Below, piece by piece: positions 22,200-27,891 of a stretch of DNA of 27,891 nucleotides. Position 1 is the first letter of the stretch. The number at the start of each line of letters is the position of its first letter. Location: NCBI GenBank assembly GCA_002490665.1, contig DKUL01000023.1, forward strand, positions 18,752-46,642, given 5' to 3'. The position numbers were made by a program, and so were the translations under genes. The notes beneath the pieces are model-generated. The model was not told the DNA's origin, made no database searches, and saw nothing but the letters and a program-made list of their open reading frames with translations. This stretch comes from Lachnospiraceae bacterium UBA7205. GTDB lineage: Bacteria; Bacillota; Clostridia; Lachnospirales; Lachnospiraceae.

Positions 22200-23537
22200 T
22201 TATTTTTCACCCTTTCGCTCCCTGATAATAAATTTCAGCGAAGTCCCTTTGAATCCAAACGCTTCCCTTATTTTGTTTTCCAGATACCTTGTGTACGAAA
22301 AATGCATCAGCTCCTTGTCATTTACAAACACAACAAAAGTCGGCGGTTTGACGCCTACCTGTGTCGTGTAGAAAATCTTGAGCCTCTTTCCCTTGTCGGA
22401 AGGCGGCTGCTGCAGCGCCACTGCCTCCGTGACAATCTCGTTGACAACGCCTGTCGAAATGCGCAGGGACTGGTTCTCAATCACCATGTCTATCGTCTCA
22501 AAAAGCTTGTTCAGCCGCTGTCCGGTGACTGCCGAAATAAACACAATTTCCGCGTACAGCATAAAAGAAAGCGTGTTCCTTACTTTCTCCGTAAAGCGGT
22601 AGATTGTCTTATCGTCCTTTTCAATGGCATCCCACTTATTGACCGCTATAATAATGCCCTTTCCCCTTTCATGGGCGATTCCTGCAATCTTGGCATCCTG
22701 CTCGGTGACACCCTCCACCGCGTCAATGACAAGAATCACCACATCCGCGCGCTCCACTGCGCTCACGGTACGGATAATCATAAACCGTTCCAGTTCTTCT
22801 TTAATCTTATTCTTCCTGCGCAGCCCCGCCGTGTCGATAAAAATATATTCCTTGTCATTGTATACAATCTCCGTGTCGACGGCATCCCTTGTTGTTCCTG
22901 CAATCTCCGACACAATCACGCGGTTCTCGCCTGCAATCTTGTTGATGATGGAGGATTTCCCGACATTCGGCTTTCCGACAATCGCCACCTTCGGCCGGTC
23001 GTCCTCCTCGTCCTCGAGCGCTTCCTTGTCGAACAGTTCCGTCACCGCGTCGAGCATGTCGCCAAGCCCGAGCCTGTTTGCCGAGGAAATCGGATGGGGA
23101 TCGCCTATGCCAAGGTTGTAAAATTCATAGACATCCGCCTCCATCTTTGCAAAGCTGTCCACCTTATTGACCACAAGCACCACCGGTTTACGGCTGCGCC
23201 GAAGCATGTCGGCAACCTTCGCGTCCGCATCCACCAGTCCCTGTCTCACATCCACCAGGAATATAATGACATCCGCCGTGTCAATTGCAATCTGCGCCTG
23301 TTCCCGCATCTGTGACAAAATGATGTCCTTGCTGTCCGGTTCGATTCCACCGGTGTCAATCATGGTAAAATTCCAGTTCAGCCATGTAATATCCGCGTAT
23401 ATACGATCCCTTGTGATACCTGGTGTGTCCTTTACAATTGAAATCTTGTCTCCCGCCAGCGCATTGAACAGTGTCGACTTTCCGACATTTGGCCTGCCCA
23501 CAATCGCCACGATGGGTTTCTTGCTTCTCTTTTCCAT
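22200..23537 (-). CDS. der: Ribosome assembly GTPase Der (EngA)
   Basis: A 445-residue protein with two tandem GTPase domains and a C-terminal KH-like domain, essential for 50S assembly. First G1 is GRPNVGKST (residues ~14-22) with DTGG at G3; second G1 is GKPNVGKSS (~185-193) with DTAG and NKWD. The KH-like part ends with FTYTRYLENKIREAFG-type sequence (HFSYTRYLENK). The ATG at 23537 has GGAGAG upstream; another ATG four codons earlier is possible. A very long open frame lies antisense to this gene and is a codon-usage shadow. Confidence 0.97.
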   Translation of the reverse strand: MEKRSKKPIVAIVGRPNVGKSTLFNALAGDKISIVKDTPGITRDRIYADITWLNWNFTMIDTGGIEPDSKDIILSQMREQAQIAIDTADVIIFLVDVRQGLVDADAKVADMLRRSRKPVVLVVNKVDSFAKMEADVYEFYNLGIGDPHPISSANRLGLGDMLDAVTELFDKEALEDEEDDRPKVAIVGKPNVGKSSIINKIAGENRVIVSEIAGTTRDAVDTEIVYNDKEYIFIDTAGLRRKNKIKEELERFMIIRTVSAVERADVVILVIDAVEGVTEQDAKIAGIAHERGKGIIIAVNKWDAIEKDDKTIYRFTEKVRNTLSFMLYAEIVFISAVTGQRLNKLFETIDMVIENQSLRISTGVVNEIVTEAVALQQPPSDKGKRLKIFYTTQVGVKPPTFVVFVNDKELMHFSYTRYLENKIREAFGFKGTSLKFIIRERKGEK

Positions 23538-23611
23538 TATTCTCTCCATTTCTATGTTATACCGCGGTCAAAAAGACTGACTGCGCAGTATAAAGTGATA
23601 CCGCTCTTTTA

Positions 23612-24937
23612 TCAAAATACAATCGCATCAAGAAAATCCTGCCCGCTTGATTTTACAATATCTATCGGAACTTGTAAAGCTTTTTCGAGCGCATCCAGCG
23701 TCATATCGTCAAGAAATATCTTTTCTCCGCTCTTAAACATGTTCTGCGGCAGCAGCAGCTTCTCCCCAAGCTGCCTTGTTTTCAGCTGCGCCAGCAGATC
23801 CTGCCCCGTCAGCAGACCGGAAACTGTTATCAGCTCCCCGAAGAAATCATTTTGAATGGGATACACATGGATGGCAAGCTGCGGGTACTGCGCCATCAGC
23901 TGTCCTGCCATATCGGATATAAAACTGTATGCAAGCTTTCCTGTTGCAATAGAAAGCTCCCTTGCCGGAATTTCCACGCCTTTTGTTCTTTTCAGTGTAT
24001 CCAATGCCTCCTGAAACTCATCCAGCAGGAGACGCAGCATCCCGACTCCGTTCTCAAGCTGCAGATAACCGTCATAGCGCCCCTCCTCCGGCAAATTCTC
24101 CTCCGCAAGAATGTACCACTCGTCACTTGCATGGATAAAATGGACACCCTGTTCGCGAAACAGCTTGTCCTGCCATCTGTGAACCATGGAAAGCACCTGT
24201 CCTGCATCCTCTTTCGTGAAAGGTTCCAGCGGAAATAATCCCTCGCGGTATTTCGACAGCCCGACGGGAACAACCGACACACTTTCCAGGTTCGGCAGGA
24301 ATTCCGACAAGTCCCTGATGCTCCGCTCCAGTTCTTCCCCGTCATTAACGCCCTTGCACAACACAATCTGCCCATTCATCGTAATTCCGGCGCGTGCAAG
24401 CCTCCACGCCTTTTCCAGCGCCTGCCCCGCAAAACGGTTATTCAGCATTTTACAGCGGAGTTCCGGATTGGTGGTCTGAAAGGAAACGTTAATCGGTGAC
24501 AGATTATAACGGATAATACGGTCTATATCTTCGTCTGACATATTCGTGAGTGTCACATAATTTCCCTGCAGGAAGGACAGTCTGGAATCATCATCCTTGA
24601 AATAAAGTGTGTCACGCATCCCTTCTGGCATCTGGTCGATAAAGCAAAAAATGCATTTGTTACGGCAGGAACGGTATTCGTCCATCAGACCGTTTGCAAA
24701 CGTAATTCCCAAATCCTCGTCATATTCCTTATCAATCTCAAGAAGCCACTCCTCCCCCGAGGTTTTTCGAATCAGTACCTCTATATACTCATCCTGCGTA
24801 TAATACTGGTAATCAAAAATATCCTCTATTGCATTGCCATTAATGGCTGCTACCGCGTCACCCGGCTCGATTTCAAGCTCCTGCGCGATACTGCCTGGCG
24901 CTACCTGTTCCACAATGTGTAAATGCTCTTTTTTCAT
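23612..24937 (-). CDS. DUF512 radical-SAM-like FeS protein with N-terminal PDZ domain
   Basis: A 441-residue protein of the family annotated as DUF512 or TIGR03279-type radical SAM. Residues ~5-65 form a PDZ-like domain (APGSIAQELEIEPGDAVAAI). A canonical radical-SAM CX3CX2C cluster motif follows in YRSCRNKCIFCFIDQMP (about residues 90-107). The C-terminal DUF512 part includes SVVPVGLSKYREGL and VSGLLTGQDLL. Its reaction is unknown. AAAGGG lies eight bases before the ATG at 24937; an ATG two codons earlier is too close to it. It is the first gene of the minus-strand run leading to der and is divergent from prs. Confidence 0.88.
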   Translation of the reverse strand: MKKEHLHIVEQVAPGSIAQELEIEPGDAVAAINGNAIEDIFDYQYYTQDEYIEVLIRKTSGEEWLLEIDKEYDEDLGITFANGLMDEYRSCRNKCIFCFIDQMPEGMRDTLYFKDDDSRLSFLQGNYVTLTNMSDEDIDRIIRYNLSPINVSFQTTNPELRCKMLNNRFAGQALEKAWRLARAGITMNGQIVLCKGVNDGEELERSIRDLSEFLPNLESVSVVPVGLSKYREGLFPLEPFTKEDAGQVLSMVHRWQDKLFREQGVHFIHASDEWYILAEENLPEEGRYDGYLQLENGVGMLRLLLDEFQEALDTLKRTKGVEIPARELSIATGKLAYSFISDMAGQLMAQYPQLAIHVYPIQNDFFGELITVSGLLTGQDLLAQLKTRQLGEKLLLPQNMFKSGEKIFLDDMTLDALEKALQVPIDIVKSSGQDFLDAIVF

Positions 24938-24995
24938 TTTCATATCCCTTTATCCCATTTTTTATATCCTATTTTATAATAATACTAGAAATTCC

Positions 24996-25024
24996 TTGAC
25001 GTGTCACTACCTGAATGATATAAA
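24996..25024 (+). promoter_or_regulatory. Sigma-A-type promoter of prs
   Basis: TTGACG (24996-25001) and TATAAA (25019-25024) are 17 bases apart. The predicted transcription start, near 25031, coincides with the first base of the structured element at 25032-25193, so that element makes up almost the whole prs 5' UTR. Confidence 0.75.
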
Positions 25025-25031
25025 TTATATG

Positions 25032-25193
25032 AACGATTTGTTACTATTCATGGGTCAGGAATGTGCATAAACTGCACATTCCGTGAGAACATGATTCAGT
25101 AGTGAGGGGCGATTTTTGCGAAGCAAAATTCTGAATATCGCCCCGAATCGTTGCTATGAGCGGCTCCCAAGCCGTGAATAGTAACAACGATTT
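25032..25193 (+). repeat. Structured element in the prs 5' UTR: MITE-like repeat or regulatory RNA
   Basis: GTTACTATTCATGG (25040-25053) pairs with CCGTGAATAGTAAC (25172-25185), 14 bp with one wobble, and both ends are flanked by AACGATTT (25032-25039 and 25186-25193). Inside are GGAATGTGC/GCACATTCC (25058-25082), GGGGCGAT/ATCGCCCC (25106-25144) with an inner TTTTGC/GCAAAA, and a local hairpin (25150-25185). In that hairpin GTTGCTAT and GCGGCT pair with AGCCGT and ATAGTAAC across a tandem GA-GA internal loop. The local hairpin and the long-range stem share 25172-25185 and exclude each other. The direct repeats look like a target duplication, but AATCGTT (25146-25152) can pair with either copy, so they may instead be part of the RNA fold. 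Confidence 0.7.
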
Positions 25194-25214
25194 ATTGAAA
25201 GGAATCGATGCATC

Positions 25215-26405
25215 ATGTCATATTTAAAAAAATTAGAAAATGCCATGCCTGTTGCCCCCCTGAAGCTTATGGTTCTGGACAGCGCCGCGGAGCTTGGCAA
25301 TAAAGTAAACGATTATCTGGTTGATTTCCGCAGCAAGGTAAACAATGTATATAACAATGACCCCGCTTTCCAGGGGTATGCAGAAAAAAATTATCTGTTC
25401 CAGTTCAAAACCCCGCGCTTTAACAGCGGGGAGGGGAAGGCAGTCCTTGAGGAGACCGTGCGTGGAAAGGATCTGTTCATCCTTGTGGATGTGTGCAATC
25501 ACAGCCTCACATACACCATGAACGGATACACCAACCATATGTCCCCTGACGACCATTATCAGGACCTGAAACGTGTCATCGCCGCGACAAATGGCAAGGC
25601 GCACCGCATCAATGTCATCATGCCCTTTTTATATGAGGGCCGGCAGCACAGGCGGACAGGCAGGGAATCCCTTGACTGCGCCTATGCTTTTGAGGAGCTG
25701 ACCAAAATGGGGGTAACCAACTTCATTACATTTGACGCACACGACCCCAGAATCCAAAATGCCGCACCGCTAAGCGGTTTTGACAATTTTCCTGCACACT
25801 ACCAGTTTACGCGGGCACTCCTGCGCGCCGAGAAAGACCTGATACTGGACAAGGATCATGTCATCGTCATCTCGCCTGACGAGGGCGCCCTGGACAGAGC
25901 CATTTATTTTTCAACAGTACTGGGTGCTGATACTGGCATGTTTTACAAAAGGCGCGACTACTCCACCATTGTAAATGGAAAAAATCCGATTGTTGCACAC
26001 GAATTTCTCGGAAACGACATTGAGGGAAAAGACATCATCATTATTGATGACATGATTTCATCCGGCGAAAGCATGATTGACACGTCCAGACAGCTAAAGG
26101 CAATGAAAGCCAGGCGCGTGTTTATCTGTACCACCTTCGGAATCTTTACCAATGGGCTTGACGCATTTGACAAGGCATATCAGGAGGGCGTATTTGACAA
26201 AGTGATTACCACAAACCTTTCTTACCGTCCGCCTGAATTATTGACAAAGCCTTATTACATTGAGGCGGATATGAGCAAGTTCCTTGCTTCCATTATTGAC
26301 TTCACGAACCATGACCTATCCATGGAGCCAATTACGTCTCCCACTGAAAAAATCCAGCAGATTCTCGATATCTATAATAAGGGTGGAGAAATCTATGCTG
26401 TATAA
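25215..26405 (+). CDS. prs: Ribose-phosphate pyrophosphokinase, long divergent form
   Basis: A 396-residue PRPP synthetase homologue, making 5-phosphoribosyl-1-pyrophosphate from ribose-5-phosphate and ATP for nucleotide, His and Trp synthesis. It is about 80 residues longer than typical Prs. The PRPP-binding loop reads IIIIDDMISSGESM (~residues 273-286) rather than the standard DDMIDTGGT. The equivalents of the ATP-binding and flexible-loop regions, PFLYEGRQHRRTGRES and FDAHDPRIQNA, also differ from canonical YxRQDR and HxxQIQGFF. GAAAGG lies upstream of the ATG. Long Prs-like forms are known in Lachnospiraceae. Assignment as PRPP synthetase is likely; the kinetics and allostery may differ. 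Confidence 0.85.
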   Translation: MSYLKKLENAMPVAPLKLMVLDSAAELGNKVNDYLVDFRSKVNNVYNNDPAFQGYAEKNYLFQFKTPRFNSGEGKAVLEETVRGKDLFILVDVCNHSLTYTMNGYTNHMSPDDHYQDLKRVIAATNGKAHRINVIMPFLYEGRQHRRTGRESLDCAYAFEELTKMGVTNFITFDAHDPRIQNAAPLSGFDNFPAHYQFTRALLRAEKDLILDKDHVIVISPDEGALDRAIYFSTVLGADTGMFYKRRDYSTIVNGKNPIVAHEFLGNDIEGKDIIIIDDMISSGESMIDTSRQLKAMKARRVFICTTFGIFTNGLDAFDKAYQEGVFDKVITTNLSYRPPELLTKPYYIEADMSKFLASIIDFTNHDLSMEPITSPTEKIQQILDIYNKGGEIYAV

Positions 26406-26436
26406 AAAGATGAGTGCGCTGGCACTCATCTTTTTT
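26405..26436. terminator. Bidirectional terminator between prs and tyrS
   Basis: GATGAGTGC (26409-26417) and GCACTCATC (26422-26430) form a perfect 9-bp stem, followed by six T residues on the plus strand and preceded by a run of A residues (26404-26408) that gives a T tract on the minus strand. It ends prs right after its stop and also ends the convergent tyrS transcript. Confidence 0.88.
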
Positions 26437-26443
26437 ACTCGAT

Positions 26444-27664
26444 TTAAAGGACAATTTTCTGGAAGCTCTTTTTCCCTTTTTTGAGGACAAATTCTTCCGC
26501 AAAGGCAGATTTGTCAAATACAGCCTTTACATCTGTCACCTTTTCCCCATTTACGGATACGCCGCCCTGCTCCACGGCACGCCTTGCCTCGGATTTTGAC
26601 GCGGTCATTCCTGCCTTCACGAGCAGGGACAGGATGTCAATGCTGCCATCTGCGAAGTCGTCGTCCGTCAGTTCCGTCTTCGGCATGTTCTCTGAGTTTG
26701 TACCGCCAGCAAAGAGTGCTGCGGCTGCCTCTTTGGCCTTCTGTGCCTCCTCGGTGCCATGAACCAGCTGCGTCAGTTCAAATGCAAGAATTTCCTTTGC
26801 CTTATTGAGTTCACTGCCCTCCCATTTCTCCATCGCCTGAATCTCCTCAAGCGGAAGGAATGTAAGCATTTTCAGGCACTTGATGACATCCGCGTCCGAT
26901 ACATTCCTCCAGTACTGGAAAAACTCGTATGGCGACGTCTTTTCAGCATCAAGCCACACCGCTCCGGACTCTGTCTTCCCCATCTTTTTGCCTTCCGAAT
27001 TCAGCAGGAGGTTGATTGTCATGGCATATGCATCCTTGCCAAGCTTGCGTCGAATCAGCTCCGTGCCGCCAAGCATGTTGCTCCACTGGTCATCACCGCC
27101 AAACTGCATGTTACAGCCGTATTTCTGGAACAGCGTGTAGAAGTCAAAGCTCTGCATAATCATGTAGTTAAACTCTAAAAATGTAAGCCCCTTCTCCATG
27201 CGCTGCTTGTAGCACTCTGCTGCCAGCATCCTGTTGACAGAGAAATGTGGTCCCACCTCGCGCAGTACATCCATATAGTTGAGGTCGAGCAGCCAGTCCG
27301 CGTTGTTGACCAGCATTGCCTTGTCCTCGCCAAATTCAATAAATCTGCTCATCTGCTTCTTAAAACAGTCCACATTGTGCTGTATGGTCTCCGTTGTCAT
27401 CATTTTGCGCATGTCCGTCTTACCGGAGGGGTCGCCAATCATCGCCGTGCCGCCGCCAATCAGGGCGATTGGTCTGTTTCCTGCCATCTGAAGGCGCTTC
27501 ATCAGGCAGAGTGCCATAAAATGCCCCACATGAAGGCTGTCCGCTGTCGGGTCAAAGCCAATGTAAAATACGGCTTTCCCCTCGTTCACCATTTCCCTGA
27601 TTTCTTTTTCGTCTGTCACCTGGGCAATGAGTCCTCTTGCCACTAATTCATCATACAACTGCAT
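26444..27664 (-). CDS. tyrS: Tyrosyl-tRNA synthetase
   Basis: A 406-residue class I synthetase that charges tRNA-Tyr. The ATP motifs are DSLHVGHFMAL (HIGH-like, about residue 47) and GKKMGKTESG (KMSKS-like). The tyrosine-binding region QFGGDDQWSNMLGG is intact. The C-terminal S4-like RNA-binding domain (SEARRAVEQGGVSVNGEKV) is complete. The start at 27664 has AAAGGAGAG upstream and gives the family N-terminus MQLYDELVARGLI; the open frame extends further upstream only through the T-box leader. The gene is regulated by that T-box and convergent with prs. Confidence 0.96.
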   Translation of the reverse strand: MQLYDELVARGLIAQVTDEKEIREMVNEGKAVFYIGFDPTADSLHVGHFMALCLMKRLQMAGNRPIALIGGGTAMIGDPSGKTDMRKMMTTETIQHNVDCFKKQMSRFIEFGEDKAMLVNNADWLLDLNYMDVLREVGPHFSVNRMLAAECYKQRMEKGLTFLEFNYMIMQSFDFYTLFQKYGCNMQFGGDDQWSNMLGGTELIRRKLGKDAYAMTINLLLNSEGKKMGKTESGAVWLDAEKTSPYEFFQYWRNVSDADVIKCLKMLTFLPLEEIQAMEKWEGSELNKAKEILAFELTQLVHGTEEAQKAKEAAAALFAGGTNSENMPKTELTDDDFADGSIDILSLLVKAGMTASKSEARRAVEQGGVSVNGEKVTDVKAVFDKSAFAEEFVLKKGKKSFQKIVL

Positions 27665-27720
27665 TTTTCTTTCTCTCCTTTCATTGTTGACGCGGGGAGC
27701 AGGATTCATTACAAAATGCA

Positions 27721-27891
27721 AAAAACCTCGTCCCCTGAATGTGTTCCATTCAAAGGACGAGGTACAATTCCTTAACGAAAATACCACGTGTTACCACCTT
27801 TTTTCACACAGGACTCACGCCCTATGCCTCAGCGAGTACGGGAAAGCACACGCTTTCGCATTCCTTCCGATACTCCTCCCAATATAACGTT
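27721..27891 (-). promoter_or_regulatory. T-box riboswitch of tyrS, 3' part
   Basis: On the minus strand the T-box core GGTGGTAACACGTGGT (27783-27798) carries the TGGT that pairs with the uncharged tRNA acceptor end. It is followed by the terminator CCTCGTCC/GGACGAGG (27755-27762 with 27726-27733) and TTTTTTG. Upstream hairpins include GAAAGC/GCTTTC and an ACTCGC/GCG-GAGT stem, plausible stem III. The specifier loop, expected to show a Tyr codon, lies past the window end, so the amino acid is inferred from tyrS downstream. Confidence 0.85.

Noticed and set aside
22302..23315. A 337-codon open frame on the plus strand
   Set aside because: It is exactly antisense to der, which has all GTPase motifs. 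Its product is rich in His, Arg and Cys with no domain, and it has no ribosome binding site.
25032..25193. PRPP (ykkC-type) riboswitch upstream of prs
   Set aside because: The element is structured, but I do not see the conserved ykkC-type core, and its inverted and direct repeats suggest a different origin.
27665..27787. N-terminal extension of tyrS
   Set aside because: The extra codons translate the T-box terminator hairpin, and the family N-terminus begins at the ATG at 27664 with its own ribosome binding site.

Overview
The window looks like a chromosomal segment of an anaerobic, endospore-forming Clostridia member, most likely Lachnospiraceae-like. This rests on SpoIVA, the order radical-SAM/DUF512 - der - plsY - gpsA - spoIVA, the rplS/lepB/rbgA/rnhB/ylqG/ylqH/yraN cluster, and purine-rich Shine-Dalgarno sequences before nearly every gene. 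Genus and species cannot be named from the sequence alone.

Layout. (1) 1-6640, minus strand: an apparent eight-gene operon driven from a sigma-A-like promoter at 6680-6708 runs lepB - rbgA - lepB - rnhB - ylqG (FliK-like) - ylqH (FlhB C-terminal-like) - yraN - pgeF and ends at an intrinsic terminator at 97-138. (2) 6640-7500: a nested palindrome, the rplS terminator, rplS and its leader. (3) 7501-10222, minus: cdd - membrane MutS-like ATPase - rnhA, tightly packed and preceded by a sigma-A-like promoter. (4) About 10223-16740, plus strand and visibly more A+T-rich: an accessory island of small cargo genes (membrane-anchored XRE regulator, DUF6483-like protein, GNAT acetyltransferase, VOC protein, 2H phosphoesterase, a 23-residue hydrophobic peptide and an ABC half-transporter) with gene remnants and several hairpins. 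No integrase or transposase is intact here. (5) 16759-24937, minus: spoIVA, a CoxE-like VWA/MoxR ATPase pair, gpsA, plsY, der and a PDZ/radical-SAM DUF512 protein. (6) 25215-26405, plus: a long, divergent ribose-phosphate pyrophosphokinase (prs). (7) 26444-27891, minus: tyrS with the 3' part of its T-box leader, convergent with prs across a shared terminator.

The two most interesting signals are regulatory RNA. First, the ABC half-transporter at 15002 is preceded by a strong promoter, a terminator-like hairpin, a 23-codon leader ORF with its own Shine-Dalgarno, and a second hairpin whose left arm lies inside that leader ORF. This is the arrangement expected of ribosome-mediated attenuation by translation inhibitors, comparable to bmrB-bmrCD in Bacillus subtilis. 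Second, the prs 5' UTR consists almost entirely of a structured ~150-nt element with a 14-bp long-range stem that competes with a local 14-bp hairpin. It is also flanked by 8-bp direct repeats, so it may be a switch-like RNA, a MITE-like insertion, or both. No rRNA, tRNA, CRISPR array or intact mobile-element recombinase was found.
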